A stretch of DNA of 64,000 bases. Source: Streptomyces sp. NBC_01471 (GTDB lineage Bacteria > Actinomycetota > Actinomycetes > Streptomycetales > Streptomycetaceae). Made by a program: the position numbers and the translations under genes. The stretch is taken from NCBI RefSeq assembly GCF_041438865.1, contig NZ_CP109450.1, positions 1,839,001 to 1,903,000 of the forward strand, written 5' to 3'. Under the pieces are notes generated by a model. It was not told where the DNA came from, searched no databases, and saw nothing but the letters and a program-made list of their open reading frames with translations. Positions 17,332 to 27,355 of the stretch are shown here, piece after piece. The first letter of the stretch is position 1. Each line of letters starts with the position of its first letter.

Positions 17332-19014
17332 CTACTCGACCCCGATCAGCAGCGGTGCCAGCTGGCGGCCGCCGTCGTAGACCACCGTGTCGACCGCCAG
17401 GTGCCCGCCCCGTACGAACCCTTCGAGGCGGTCGGCGACCGCCACCGGTACCCCGTCGCCCAGCACCAGCGTCACCAGTTCGCCGCCCGCCGAGAGCATC
17501 CGGTGCAACACCGTCTCGGCCGTGCTGACCAGATCCGCCCCGATCACCGCCACATCGCCGTCGATCAGCCCCAGTACATCGCCGGCCTGGCAGATACCGG
17601 CCGACGTCCAGGACTGCCGTTCGGCAACTGCCAGTTCGGCGTAGCGGGTGGCGCCGGCCGCCGCAGTCATCGCGACGACGTCCTCGTCGAACCGCCGCTC
17701 GGACTCGTGCACGGCCAGCGCCGCGACGCCCTGGACGGCCGCCCGGGTGGGCACGAGGGCCACCCGCACACCCTCCGCCCTGGCCTGTTCGGCCGCCGCC
17801 GCTGCCGTGTGGCGCAGTTCTGCGTCGTTGGGCAGCAGCACCACCTCACGGGCGTGCGCGCGCCGGATCGCGTCGACCAGTTCGCCGCTCGCGGGCGGCT
17901 CTCCGGGGCGGGCCAGCACGGTGGTGGCACCGGCCTCCTGGCACAGGGCCGCCAGCCCCTCGCCGGGGACGACCGCGACCACCGCGCGCTGGACCTGCTC
18001 GGGCGCCGGGGTCCCGGCCGCGCCGAAGTGGGTGATACGGATCCGGTACGGGCGTCCGGCGTCGACCCCGGCCTCCACGGCCGCACCGGCGTCGTCCACA
18101 TGGACATGGACGTTCCAGAGGCCGTCGCCGCCGACGACGACCAGTGAGTCGCCGAGGCCGTCCAGCCGGGTGCGCAGCCGGGCCACGGCGTCGTCGGTGG
18201 CCTCCAGGAGGTAGATCACCTCGAAGGCCGGGCCGCCGTCGGCCGGGCAGTCGTCGGTGAACTGCGGGGGCAGCACGGTGGGGGCCCGCCGCCGCTCGGC
18301 GGCCGGGGCCTCCCCGGAGAACGCCCCGGCCAGCGCGGCGAGCACATCCACCAGACCTCGGCCGCCCGCGTCCACGACGCCCGCGCGGCCGAGTACGGCC
18401 AGCTGTCCGGGGGTCGCGTCCAGCGCCGCGCGCGCCCCTTCGTATGCGGCGCGCGCCACCGCCGTGCAGCCGGCGCGGGCCGGTGCGGATGTGTCCGTAC
18501 GAGCGGCCGCAGCCGCTTCGGCCGCGGCGGTGGCCACCGTCAGGACGGTGCCCTCCACCGGGTGCGCGACCGCCTGGTACGCCGATTCCGCCGCCCGGCG
18601 AAGCGCCTCGCTCAGCAGTTGCGCGTGATCATCGTCACCCGCGGGCGCCCCGAGCACCTCGGCCATGCCGCGCAGCAGCTGGGCCAGGATCGTGCCCGAG
18701 TTGCCGCGGGCCCCGATGAGCGCGCCGTGTGCCATCGCCCGTACCGCGTCCGCCAGCGCGGGTGCCGAACCCCCGCCGTCGGTTCCGTCACCGGTTCCGG
18801 AGTCGCCCACGGTCCCGTGGGCGACGAAGACCGCTTCCACCGCCTGGGCCGCGGATTCCACGGTCAGATAGAGGTTGGTGCCGGTGTCCCCGTCGGCGAC
18901 CGGATAGACGTTGATCGCGTCGATCTCCTCGCGGTCCCTGCCCAGCGCTTCCAGCGCCAGTGAGCACCAGGTGCGGACCACGACGGCATCCATATCGTCG
19001 GGCGGCTGCGGCAC
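17332..19014 (-). CDS. DAK2/DegV-type protein, fatty acid kinase FakA-like
   Basis: A 560-residue protein with an N-terminal DhaL/DAK2 kinase domain (residues ~10-200). It carries NVYPVADGDTGTN, where the acidic residues bind Mg-ATP, and HGALIGARGNSGTI. A middle linker and a C-terminal DAK-phosphatase/FakA-type domain (LLPNDAELRHTAAAAAEQ near residue ~395) follow. The family includes YloV and FakA, which phosphorylate fatty acids bound by a FakB (DegV) partner; no FakB gene is in this window. GTG at 19014 is preceded by AAGGAGG at ideal spacing, while the open frame continues upstream without support. It lies upstream of recG, as in many actinobacteria. Confidence 0.88.
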   Translation of the reverse strand: MPQPPDDMDAVVVRTWCSLALEALGRDREEIDAINVYPVADGDTGTNLYLTVESAAQAVEAVFVAHGTVGDSGTGDGTDGGGSAPALADAVRAMAHGALIGARGNSGTILAQLLRGMAEVLGAPAGDDDHAQLLSEALRRAAESAYQAVAHPVEGTVLTVATAAAEAAAAARTDTSAPARAGCTAVARAAYEGARAALDATPGQLAVLGRAGVVDAGGRGLVDVLAALAGAFSGEAPAAERRRAPTVLPPQFTDDCPADGGPAFEVIYLLEATDDAVARLRTRLDGLGDSLVVVGGDGLWNVHVHVDDAGAAVEAGVDAGRPYRIRITHFGAAGTPAPEQVQRAVVAVVPGEGLAALCQEAGATTVLARPGEPPASGELVDAIRRAHAREVVLLPNDAELRHTAAAAAEQARAEGVRVALVPTRAAVQGVAALAVHESERRFDEDVVAMTAAAGATRYAELAVAERQSWTSAGICQAGDVLGLIDGDVAVIGADLVSTAETVLHRMLSAGGELVTLVLGDGVPVAVADRLEGFVRGGHLAVDTVVYDGGRQLAPLLIGVE

Positions 19015-19259
19015 CTGAAGCCTCCTTGAGCAGCGGGGTTGAACCGCAGGGTAGCCCTCGGCCGGGGAGCGGGGCGGGGGCCAGGACCGGGAAGGGGGCG
19101 GTGCCAACCATGGTAGTTTCGTTCCACCGGCGCAGTCGTTGTATGCTGCTTCGGTTGCCCGATGAGAATCGGGCCATTCCTCCGGTACCGCCACTTCAGT
19201 CAATGATTCCGGCGCGCCGGAATTCACTGTAAGTGCACCTGAAGTCTTTGGAGTGACCC

Positions 19260-19445
19260 GTGGCTGCCAACTGCGACGTCTGCGGCAAGGGGCCGGGCTT
19301 CGGCAACAACATTTCGCACTCGCACCGCCGTACTCCGCGTCGCTGGAATCCCAACATCCAGCGCGTGCGTGCAGTGGTCGGTCGGACGCCGAAGCGGCTC
19401 AACGTCTGCACCTCGTGCATCAAGGCCGGCAAGGTCTCGCGCTAA
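19260..19445 (+). CDS. rpmB: 50S ribosomal protein L28
   Basis: A 61-residue protein, [17 protein letters not shown] onward, ending [12 protein letters not shown]. Two CxxC pairs (CDVC and CTSC) mark the zinc-containing L28 type. The start is GTG at 19260 and follows TTGGAG. It stands alone, divergent from the DAK gene, and is followed by a strong intrinsic terminator. Confidence 0.98.
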   Translation: MAANCDVCGKGPGFGNNISHSHRRTPRRWNPNIQRVRAVVGRTPKRLNVCTSCIKAGKVSR

Positions 19446-19523
19446 TTTGTGGTTGCTCCCCGCCTGTGCGGGGACTGGCCCCGCCGACGTTTCGTCGTAG
19501 CGCAGCCTCTTGCGGTTGCCTTG

Positions 19524-19556
19524 AAAAGCCGGTCCACCTCGGTGGACCGGCTTTTT
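19524..19556 (+). terminator. Intrinsic terminator of rpmB
   Basis: A 14-bp perfect stem (AAAAGCCGGTCCAC / GTGGACCGGCTTTT) with a 4-nt loop and a T5 run at the end. The A-run on the left arm suggests it also works for thiD on the other strand. Confidence 0.88.
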
Positions 19557-19601
19557 CGCATTCCCGCACGGCGATGTCACCGGTTCGGTGAGCTCAGCCG
19601 G

Positions 19602-20393
19602 TCACCGGCGGAACCGCCAGCCGTGGTCCACCGGGCCGATGCCCGAACCGAGCGGGAACCCGGCCGCGATGGCGCCCGTGACGTACTCCTTGGCCGCGGT
19701 CACCGCGTCGGGCACCGTCAGACCGCGTGCCAGCTGGGCCGCGATCGCCGACGCCAGGGTGCATCCGGTGCCGTGCGTATGGCGGTTGTCGAGCCGGGGC
19801 GCCCGCAGCCAGTGCTCCTCGCTGCCGTCGGTGAGCAGATCCACCGCGTCACCCGCGAGATGACCGCCCTTGACCAGCACCCACTTCGGCCCGTGCGCGA
19901 GCACGGACGCCGCCGCGCGCGGCAGATCGCCCTCGCTCTCCACCTGTACGCCGGTGAGCTGGGCCACCTCGTCCAGGTTGGGGGTGGCGACAGTGGCGAC
20001 CGGCAGCAGCCGCTGCCGTACGGAGTCGAGCGCCGACGCGGCGAGCAGCGGGTCGCCGTGCTTGGAGACCCCCACCGGGTCGACGACCACCGGGGCCCGG
20101 GTCCCGGCCAGCAGCCCGGCCACCGTCTCCACCAGCTCCGCCGACGACAGCATCCCGGTCTTCACCGCGTCGACGCCGATGTCGTCCACGACCGCGCGGT
20201 ACTGGGCGCGGACGGCGTCGGCGGGCAGCTCCCAGGCGCCCCGCACGCCCTGTGAGTTCTGGGCGGTGACCGCGGTGAGCACGCTCATTCCGTGCACCCC
20301 GAGGGCGAGCATCGTCTTCAGGTCGGCCTGGATGCCCGCTCCGCCGCCGGAGTCCGATCCGGCGACGGTCAGGACCAGCGGTGGCGCCGTCAC
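19602..20393 (-). CDS. thiD: Hydroxymethylpyrimidine/phosphomethylpyrimidine kinase
   Basis: A 263-residue ribokinase-fold kinase that phosphorylates HMP and HMP-phosphate in thiamine synthesis. The substrate motif [17 protein letters not shown] is at residues ~10-26 and the anion-hole/catalytic motif [16 protein letters not shown] near residue 215. The GTG start at 20393 overlaps the thiL stop (GTGA) and is preceded by AGAGGA, indicating translational coupling with thiL. Confidence 0.95.
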   Translation of the reverse strand: MTAPPLVLTVAGSDSGGGAGIQADLKTMLALGVHGMSVLTAVTAQNSQGVRGAWELPADAVRAQYRAVVDDIGVDAVKTGMLSSAELVETVAGLLAGTRAPVVVDPVGVSKHGDPLLAASALDSVRQRLLPVATVATPNLDEVAQLTGVQVESEGDLPRAAASVLAHGPKWVLVKGGHLAGDAVDLLTDGSEEHWLRAPRLDNRHTHGTGCTLASAIAAQLARGLTVPDAVTAAKEYVTGAIAAGFPLGSGIGPVDHGWRFRR

Positions 20394-21355
20394 GAGGGGT
20401 CCTCTCCGAAGTGGTCCCAGCCGCCCTTGCTGGTCCACGGCGCTCCGTCGACCGTCACATGGGGCAGCGCGGAGGGGTTGACCACTTCACCGATCACCTT
20501 CCAGCGGGCGGGCAGTTTCACATCCGGCGGGAAGGTCGCCACGATCGCGTGGTCCTCTCCCCCGGTGAGCACCCACTGGAGCGGATCCACCCCGACGGCC
20601 TGTCCGATGTCGCTCATCTGCGTGGGGATGTCGATGGACCCCGCCCGCAGGTCGATCCGGACCTTGCTGGCCTCGGCGATGTGCCCGAGGTCGGCCACCA
20701 GTCCGTCGCTGACGTCGGTCATCGCGGTGGCGCCGAGGCCGGCGGCAGCGGGGCCCGCGTGGTATGGCGGTTCGGGGCGCCGGTGCGCCTCGACGAAGGC
20801 GCGGGGCGAGCGGAATCCGCGGGAGAGCACGGCGAACCCGGCGGCGGACCAGCCGAGCCAGCCGGTGACGGCGACGACGTCGCCGGGCCTGGCGCCGGAC
20901 CTGGTGACCGGTTCGTGGTTGCGCAGGTCGCCGAGTGCGGTGATGGAGACGGTGATCGTCTCTCCTCGTACGACATCCCCACCGACCACGGCGGCCCCCG
21001 CAACCTGGCACTCGTCGCGGATGCCGTCCATCAGTTCGGTGGGCCAGGTGACCGGGAGCTCGGCGGGCACGACGAGCCCCAGGAGTATCGCGGTGGGCAC
21101 CGCGCCCATGGCCGCGATGTCCGCGAGGTTCTGCGCGGCGGCCTTGCGGCCCACGTCGTACGCGGTGGACCAGTCCCGGCGGAAGTGCCGCCCCTCCAGC
21201 AGGATGTCCGTGCTCGCCACGACCCGCCGGTCGGGAGCGGACACGACCGCGGCGTCGTCGCCGGGCCCCAGCCGTACCGCCGGAGTCGTCGTGAGCCGGG
21301 AGGTGAGCTCTCTGATCAGCCCGAACTCCCCGAGCTCCCCCACAGTGCCCTTCAT
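20390..21355 (-). CDS. thiL: Thiamine-monophosphate kinase
   Basis: A 321-residue PurM-like enzyme that makes thiamine diphosphate from thiamine monophosphate and ATP, the last step of the pathway. It shows [41 protein letters not shown] and [15 protein letters not shown], the metal- and substrate-binding motifs of ThiL. The stop overlaps the thiD start by four bases, so the two form an operon. The upstream 280 bases divide it from the divergent Lrp-domain gene; no TPP riboswitch pattern was recognised there. Confidence 0.95.
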   Translation of the reverse strand: MKGTVGELGEFGLIRELTSRLTTTPAVRLGPGDDAAVVSAPDRRVVASTDILLEGRHFRRDWSTAYDVGRKAAAQNLADIAAMGAVPTAILLGLVVPAELPVTWPTELMDGIRDECQVAGAAVVGGDVVRGETITVSITALGDLRNHEPVTRSGARPGDVVAVTGWLGWSAAGFAVLSRGFRSPRAFVEAHRRPEPPYHAGPAAAGLGATAMTDVSDGLVADLGHIAEASKVRIDLRAGSIDIPTQMSDIGQAVGVDPLQWVLTGGEDHAIVATFPPDVKLPARWKVIGEVVNPSALPHVTVDGAPWTSKGGWDHFGEDPS

Positions 21356-21638
21356 CGCCCGTCGCCTCTCCTCGTGATCCGGACCTGGTGTCCGGGCTGT
21401 CCGCAGGCCTGCCCGCGGGCGGGATGCCCCGTATATCCCGAATGACCCCGCTCGGCCGGCGCTCGCGGGCTCCCACTGCCGTAGGTACCGTCAATCAGGT
21501 ACGTCAACTCTGTATCCCATACGCCCCGTACGCGTGTGACTGCCGGGTGCGCGGGTCTCCCCGCCGCCCGGAGCGACGCGATACCGTGGCGTCCCTTTCT
21601 CTCCCCCACATGATCCTCGTGGCCGCCTTGGAGGTTCC

Positions 21639-21872
21639 GTGGTACAGGCGTACATCCTCATTCAGACCGAAGTGGGCAAGGCGACAGCGGTCGCCGAGCT
21701 CGTCGGGAAACTCCCCGGGGTGATCCAGGCCGAGGACGTGACCGGTCCGTACGACGTGATCGTGCGCGCACAGGCCGACACCGTCGATGAGCTCGGCCGC
21801 ATGGTGGTCGCCAGAGTCCAGCAAGTGGACGGCATCACGCGCACCCTGACCTGCCCGGTCGTCCATCTGTAG
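21639..21872 (+). CDS. Stand-alone Lrp/AsnC ligand-binding (RAM) domain protein
   Basis: A 77-residue protein equal to the C-terminal regulatory domain of Lrp/AsnC factors without the DNA-binding half: VQAYILIQTEVGKATAVAEL, then GPYDVIVRAQADTVDELG and the ending TLTCPVVHL. Such domains assemble into rings and may bind amino acids or modulate a full-length Lrp partner. The GTG at 21639 has the ribosome site TTGGAGG. It is divergent from thiL and just ahead of the DUF3515 lipoprotein gene on the same strand. Confidence 0.93.
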   Translation: MVQAYILIQTEVGKATAVAELVGKLPGVIQAEDVTGPYDVIVRAQADTVDELGRMVVARVQQVDGITRTLTCPVVHL

Positions 21873-21891
21873 CCCCCTCTACGCTGAGCCG

Positions 21892-22362
21892 GTGACGTCC
21901 CATCGCTACCGGCTCCTGTCCCTGTCCGCCGCCGCCCTGCTGCTGGCGGCCGCGGGCTGTTCCTCGACGGACGACAGCACGTCCGTCGCGGTTCCCGAGC
22001 CTCCCGCGGCCCAGGTCAAGCTCTGCCGGGCGCTCGACAAGAAGCTGCCGAAGACCGTCGCGGGACTGACCCGCGGCGATCCGGAACCGACGTCCGAACT
22101 GACCGCCGCCTGGGGGGATGCGGCGATCGTACTGCGCTGCGGGGTACCGCGACCCGCGGAGATGGACGACTCCCAGGCCCAGGCCGTCGACGCGAACGGG
22201 GTCAACTGGCTGCTGGAGCAGCGGGACAGCGGACCCCGGTTCACGACCACCTACCGCAAGGCCTACGTCGAGGTGACCCTGGGGCAGAAGTACGCCCACG
22301 ACGTCACCCCGCTCTCGGACTTCGCGGGCGCCATCAGGAAGACGGATCCGTCCAGCCTGTGA
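21892..22362 (+). CDS. DUF3515 family lipoprotein
   Basis: A 156-residue secreted protein. The start is GTG at 21892. The signal peptide (SLSAAALLLAAAGC) ends with a cysteine at about residue 23 that should be lipidated. The rest (AVPEPPAAQVKLCRALDKKLP, then WGDAAIVLRCGVPRPAEM) matches DUF3515, an actinobacterial family usually encoded next to ddl and gpsA, as here. Two further cysteines (CRAL, LRCG) may form a disulfide. Function is unknown; the ddl neighbourhood hints at the cell envelope. It converges with ddl, 20 bases away. Confidence 0.87.
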   Translation: MTSHRYRLLSLSAAALLLAAAGCSSTDDSTSVAVPEPPAAQVKLCRALDKKLPKTVAGLTRGDPEPTSELTAAWGDAAIVLRCGVPRPAEMDDSQAQAVDANGVNWLLEQRDSGPRFTTTYRKAYVEVTLGQKYAHDVTPLSDFAGAIRKTDPSSL

Positions 22363-22382
22363 GGGCCGGCCGGCCAACGGTC

Positions 22383-23546
<1,164 letters not shown>

Positions 23547-23580
23547 ATCGGGTTGAGGGTACCTGCTGGTACGTATCGAG

Positions 23581-24582
23581 TCAGCGTCGCTCGGCCTTGG
23601 CGCTGCGGGACATCAGTTCCTTCAGCGCGACGACCGGCGCCTTCCCGTTGTGGACGATGTCCACAACGGTTTCCGTGATGGGCATTTCGACACCGTGCCG
23701 GCGGGCCAGATCGGCCACCGACTCACAGGACTTGACGCCCTCGGCCGTCTGGCTGGTGGCCGCGATGGTCTCCTGGAGCGTCATGCCCCGGCCGAGGTTG
23801 GTGCCGAAGGTGTGGTTGCGGGAGAGCGGCGACGAACAGGTGGCCACCAGGTCGCCCAGGCCCGCGAGTCCGGAGAAGGTCAGCGGATCCGCGCCCATCG
23901 CCAGGCCCAGACGGGTGGTTTCGGCGAGTCCCCGGGTGATCAGCGAACCCTTGGCGTTGTCGCCGAGCCCCATGCCGTCGGCGATCCCGACGGCGAGACC
24001 GATCACGTTCTTGACGGCGCCGCCCAGTTCACAGCCGACCACGTCGGTGTTGGTGTACGGGCGGAAGTACGCGGTGTGGCAGGCGGTCTGGAGCCGCTGG
24101 GCCACTGCTTCGTCCCGGCAGGCGACGACGGCGGCAGCGGGCATCCGGCCGGCGATCTCCTTGGCCAGGTTGGGCCCGGTGAGTACGGCGACGCGCTCGG
24201 CGGGGACCTTGCCGACCTCCTCGATGACCTCGCTCATCCGCTTGGCCGTGCCGAGTTCGACGCCCTTCATCAGCGAGACGAGGACGGTCCCGGGGTGCAG
24301 CAGCCCCGTCCAGTCGGCCAGGTTGGCGCGCAGCGTCTGCGACGGCACGGCGAGCACCGTGAACTCCGCGTCGCGGGCGGCCTCGGCGGCGTCGGCGGTG
24401 GCCCGCACCGACGCGGGGAGTTCGATTCCCGGCAGATAGTCCGGGTTGGTGCGGGTGGTGTTGATGGCGTCGGCGAGAGCGGCCCGGCGTCCCCAGAGGG
24501 TCACCTCGCATCCCGCGTCGGCGAGGACCATGGCGAAAGCCGTGCCCCAGGATCCGTTGCCGAAGACGGCTGCTCGCGTCAC
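23581..24582 (-). CDS. gpsA: Glycerol-3-phosphate dehydrogenase [NAD(P)+]
   Basis: A 333-residue dehydrogenase supplying sn-glycerol-3-phosphate for phospholipids. It has the N-terminal Rossmann motif GNGSWGTAFA, SLMKGVELGT, the TGPNLAKEIAGRMPAA segment with the catalytic lysine region, and SGLAGLGDLVATCSSPLSRN near the C-terminus. The ATG at 24582 overlaps the plsC stop by four bases (ATGA), so synthesis of the backbone and its acylation are translationally coupled. Confidence 0.97.
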   Translation of the reverse strand: MTRAAVFGNGSWGTAFAMVLADAGCEVTLWGRRAALADAINTTRTNPDYLPGIELPASVRATADAAEAARDAEFTVLAVPSQTLRANLADWTGLLHPGTVLVSLMKGVELGTAKRMSEVIEEVGKVPAERVAVLTGPNLAKEIAGRMPAAAVVACRDEAVAQRLQTACHTAYFRPYTNTDVVGCELGGAVKNVIGLAVGIADGMGLGDNAKGSLITRGLAETTRLGLAMGADPLTFSGLAGLGDLVATCSSPLSRNHTFGTNLGRGMTLQETIAATSQTAEGVKSCESVADLARRHGVEMPITETVVDIVHNGKAPVVALKELMSRSAKAERR

Positions 24583-25331
24583 TTGGTGCCCTCTCCTGCG
24601 GCCCTGCGGCGCTCTGCGGCGCGGGCCTTGCGGTGGTCGTACGGTTCGGCGGGCGCCTGCTCACCGCGCAGGTCCTCCAACAGGGCGGTGATGGCGGCCA
24701 TGATGGCCTCGGTCGCCTCCCTCAGCACCTCGGGCGTCGGGTCCTGGCCGTAGAACCGCGTGAGGTCCACCGGCGGTCCGGCCTTGACCTGAAGGGTTTT
24801 GCGCGGGAAGAAGTGGATCTTCTTCGCGCCCGCGTACGGCGGCATCGCGAGGTTGGCACCCCACTGGGCCACCGGGATGACGGGCGCCTTGGTGAGCAGC
24901 GCCGCCCGTGCGACCCCGCTCTTGGCGGTCATCGGCCACTGGCCCGGGTCGCGGGTGAGGGTGCCTTCGGGGTAGAAGGCGACGCACTGGCCCTTCTCCA
25001 CGGCGGACACGGCCGCCCGGAAGGCGCCGAAGGCGTTGGAGGACTCGCGGTAGACGGGGATCTGGCCGGTGCCACGCAGCAGTATTCCGACGACGGGCAC
25101 CTCGAAGAGCGCCGCCTTCGCCAGGAACCGGGGGACCTTGCCCGTGTTGTACTGGAAGTGCCCGTAGGAGAACATGTCGAGATATGAGTTGTGATTGACA
25201 GCGGTGATAAATCCGCCGTCATCCGGAATGTGCTCCATTCCGCTCCAGTCCCGCTTGAACAGAACCAGCAGCGGCGGTTTGGCAATGACCGCCGCCAGGC
25301 GGTACCAGAAGCCGATTCTGCGGCCGGACAC
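24579..25331 (-). CDS. plsC: 1-acyl-sn-glycerol-3-phosphate acyltransferase (PlsC family)
   Basis: A 250-residue membrane-associated acyltransferase of phosphatidic acid synthesis. It has the catalytic HX4D box in AVNHNSYLDMFSYG, the acceptor site FYPEGTLTRDPGQ and PVIPVAQWGA. The N-terminal hydrophobic stretch (GFWYRLAAVIAKPPLLVLF) probably inserts in the membrane. The GTG at 25331 has GAGGAAGG seven bases upstream; the open frame beyond it overlaps the divergent cofC promoter region and is discarded. Its C-terminal ~25 residues are basic. Confidence 0.93.
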   Translation of the reverse strand: MSGRRIGFWYRLAAVIAKPPLLVLFKRDWSGMEHIPDDGGFITAVNHNSYLDMFSYGHFQYNTGKVPRFLAKAALFEVPVVGILLRGTGQIPVYRESSNAFGAFRAAVSAVEKGQCVAFYPEGTLTRDPGQWPMTAKSGVARAALLTKAPVIPVAQWGANLAMPPYAGAKKIHFFPRKTLQVKAGPPVDLTRFYGQDPTPEVLREATEAIMAAITALLEDLRGEQAPAEPYDHRKARAAERRRAAGEGTK

Positions 25332-25469
25332 TCGGACACCTTCCTCTTGAACCTCAACGCTGCCTGGCCACCGGATGTCACCTGTCGCCCCAGGCCCCTG
25401 CTCTGTCGAGAACACCGTACGCCCGGCCCGGCCCGCCCGGTATCGCGGGCTCGGGCCACAATGGGGCCG

Positions 25470-26204
25470 ATGCCGAACACGGATCGGACCGCCAACTGGT
25501 CCCTGGTGGTACCCCTGAAGCCCTTGTCGCTGGCGAAGAGCAGACTCTCGCCGACGGCATCCGACGCGGTGCGCCCGGGGCTCGCCCTCGCCTTCGCGCA
25601 GGACACGGTGGCGGCGGCGCTGGCCTGTTGCGCCGTGCGGGATGTGGCCGTCGTCACCAGCGACGCGCTGGCCGCCGCCGAACTGGCCGCGCTGGGTGCC
25701 CGGATTGTGCCGGATACGGCAGCGGCGGGTCTGAACCCCGCCCTGGCACACGGCGCGCGTGCGGTCCGCGAGCTGCGCCCGGGGGCCGCCGTGGCCGCGC
25801 TCAACGCGGACCTTCCCGCACTGCGCCCGGCAGAATTGCGACGGGTGCTCGACCGGGCGGCGGAATTCCCCCGCGCATTTCTCACCGATGCCGCCGGAAT
25901 CGGCACGACTTTGCTGACCGCGCGGCCGGACACGGAATTGAGCCCGGCATTCGGCGGGCTGTCACGGGCCCGGCATTCCGCGTCGGGGGCCGTGGAAATA
26001 CTGCTCGAAGGCGTCGCTTCGGTCCGCCAGGACGTGGACACCGGTGACGATCTGCTGGCCGCCGCGGCACTGGGGCTGGGACCTCACACGGCCCGCAGGT
26101 ACGCGGCCGTCACCGGGGGGCGCGGGCCCGGGGGCTGGTCGGCAGGCCGGCCGGAACACGGGGACGACCCCCGGTCGCCTGCCGGTCCGACGCCCTGTCC
26201 GTAG
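25470..26204 (+). CDS. cofC: 2-phospho-L-lactate/phosphoenolpyruvate guanylyltransferase CofC
   Basis: A ~244-residue nucleotidyltransferase of coenzyme F420 synthesis (called FbiD in mycobacteria). It begins NWSLVVPLKPLSLAKSRLS, the GTP-binding start of the family, and continues LALAFAQDTVAAAL, AALNADLPALRPAEL and DAAGIGTTLLTARP. The C-terminus is extended by ~40 Gly/Arg/Pro-rich residues beyond the conserved part. Two in-frame ATG codons at 25461 and 25470 compete; neither has a clear ribosome site. It is divergent from plsC. The luciferase-like oxidoreductase at the window start could be a user of F420, as a guess only. Confidence 0.9.
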   Translation: MPNTDRTANWSLVVPLKPLSLAKSRLSPTASDAVRPGLALAFAQDTVAAALACCAVRDVAVVTSDALAAAELAALGARIVPDTAAAGLNPALAHGARAVRELRPGAAVAALNADLPALRPAELRRVLDRAAEFPRAFLTDAAGIGTTLLTARPDTELSPAFGGLSRARHSASGAVEILLEGVASVRQDVDTGDDLLAAAALGLGPHTARRYAAVTGGRGPGGWSAGRPEHGDDPRSPAGPTPCP

Positions 26205-26287
26205 CCCTGTCGCAGCCCTGTCGCGCCCCTGCCGCTTCCCTGTCGGTGGCCGGGAAAGCCCGTCACGGAACGCCGTAAGCTGCGCTC

Positions 26288-26500
26288 ATGCAGGCGACCG
26301 CGTACACGTACGACTCCGAGACCCGCAGCGGCAGTGTGCTGCTCGACGACGGCACCCCGGTGGATTTCGGTGCCGCGGCCTTCGACGCGGGGGGCCTGCG
26401 GCTGCTGCGGCCCGGGCAGCGCGTACGCATCGAGACGGCGGACAACGGCGGCGGGAGCGGAGCCTCGCAGATCACGCTGGTGACGCTCCAGACGTTCTGA
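26288..26500 (+). CDS. Small cold-shock-like/OB-fold hypothetical protein
   Basis: A 70-residue protein, MQATAYTYDSETRSGSVLLD through LVTLQTF. The pattern of short beta strands with GSVLLDDGTPVDFG and LRPGQRVRIE resembles the cold-shock-domain plan (glycine-rich strand, phenylalanine, 'GQ-V' strand), but the RNA-binding aromatic motifs of true CSPs are not evident. Conserved small proteins of this type stand near hupS in Streptomyces as I recall. It converges with hupS across a bidirectional terminator. Confidence 0.75.
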   Translation: MQATAYTYDSETRSGSVLLDDGTPVDFGAAAFDAGGLRLLRPGQRVRIETADNGGGSGASQITLVTLQTF

Positions 26501-26517
26501 CGCCCGGAAACGCACCG

Positions 26518-26549
26518 CGGGCCGGGCTCCCCAGGGGGAGTCCGGCCCG
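26518..26549. terminator. Bidirectional terminator between the small OB-like gene and hupS
   Basis: A 15-bp stem, CGGGCCGGGCTCCCC against GGGGAGTCCGGCCCG with a single G-U pair, between two convergent stop codons. No T-run; typical of high-GC convergent genes. Confidence 0.7.
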
Positions 26550-26570
26550 ACGCGTGGGTGACCGTACCGC

Positions 26571-27230
26571 TTACTTCTTCCTGGCGGTGGCCTTCTTGGC
26601 GGTGGTCTTGCGTGCCGTGGTCTTCTTGGCCGGGGCCTTCTTGGCCACGGCCTTCTTCGCCGGCGCCGTCTTCTTCGCGGTCGCCTTCTTGGCGGTGGCG
26701 GCCTTCTTCGCCGGGGTCGCCGACTTCGCGGCCGTCTTCTTGGCGGTGGTGGCCTTCTTCGTCGCGGTGGCCTTCTTGGCCGCCACCGTCTTCTTGGCGG
26801 CGGTCTTCGCAGCCGTGGTCTTCTTCGCGGCCGTCTTCTTGGCGGCGGTGGCCTTCTTGGCCGCGGCCTTCTTGACGGTCGTACGGGTGGAAGAACCGCC
26901 CGAGAGGCTGCCCTTGGGCGCCTTCTTCACGGCCACGTCGTTCTTCGGGAGCTTCTTCGAGCCGCTGACCAGGTCCTTGAAGCCCTGTCCCGCGCGGAAA
27001 CGCGGCACCGAGGTCTTCTTGACCCGCACGCGCTCACCCGTCTGCGGGTTGCGGGCGTAACGGGCCGGCCGGTCGACCTTCTCGAACGAGCCGAAGCCGG
27101 TGACCGACACGCGGTCGCCGCCGACAACTGCGCGGACGATCGCGTCCAGTACGGCATCGACAGCGTCTGCGGCCTGCTGGCGGCCACCGACCTTGTCGGC
27201 AATGGCCTCTACGAGCTGCGCCTTGTTCAC
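26571..27230 (-). CDS. hupS: HU-like nucleoid protein with lysine-rich tail (HupS)
   Basis: A 219-residue nucleoid protein. Residues 1-95 are a normal HU fold (MNKAQLVEAIADKVGGRQQ, then GFGSFEKVDRPARYARNPQTG, which includes the DNA-binding arm). Residues ~105-219 are an Ala/Lys tail of repeated AAKK and TAKK units like histone H1 and mycobacterial HupB. In Streptomyces HupS protects spore nucleoids and is developmentally regulated. A promoter-like pair and a 5' hairpin lie just upstream. It is the orthologue of hupB in the leuCD-hupB order of mycobacteria. Confidence 0.95.
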   Translation of the reverse strand: MNKAQLVEAIADKVGGRQQAADAVDAVLDAIVRAVVGGDRVSVTGFGSFEKVDRPARYARNPQTGERVRVKKTSVPRFRAGQGFKDLVSGSKKLPKNDVAVKKAPKGSLSGGSSTRTTVKKAAAKKATAAKKTAAKKTTAAKTAAKKTVAAKKATATKKATTAKKTAAKSATPAKKAATAKKATAKKTAPAKKAVAKKAPAKKTTARKTTAKKATARKK

Positions 27231-27251
27231 GTCTTCCCCTTCGGAGACATT

Positions 27252-27273
27252 GCCTGAACGAAACTGTTCAGGC
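27252..27273 (-). promoter_or_regulatory. 5' leader hairpin of hupS
   Basis: GCCTGAAC and GTTCAGGC make an 8-bp stem around a 6-nt loop, ~22 bases before the hupS start and just downstream of the proposed -10 box, so it would be close to the 5' end of the mRNA. Read on the plus strand it ends in TTTTT and resembles a terminator. Confidence 0.5.
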
Positions 27274-27281
27274 TTTTTCGC

Positions 27282-27310
27282 ACGTTAGGCAGATATATAC
27301 CGCAAATCAA
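27282..27310 (-). promoter_or_regulatory. Candidate hupS promoter
   Basis: On the minus strand TTGATT (27310-27305) and TAACGT (27287-27282) are separated by 17 bases in an unusually AT-rich stretch. This fits a vegetative -35/-10 pair placed ~50 bases before the ATG. Confidence 0.5.
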
Positions 27311-27355
27311 ACACGAAACGGTCTAATCACCCTTGTGCCGCAACGAACTCAACCG

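Noticed and set aside
21356..21638. Possible TPP riboswitch upstream of thiL
   Set aside because: No pairing elements or conserved core bases of a THI box could be recognised; thiDL in this organism may be unregulated by TPP at this site.
26571..26880. Dense short repeats with period of about 12-30 bases at the end of hupS
   Set aside because: They encode the AAKK/TAKK lysine-rich tail and need no other explanation.
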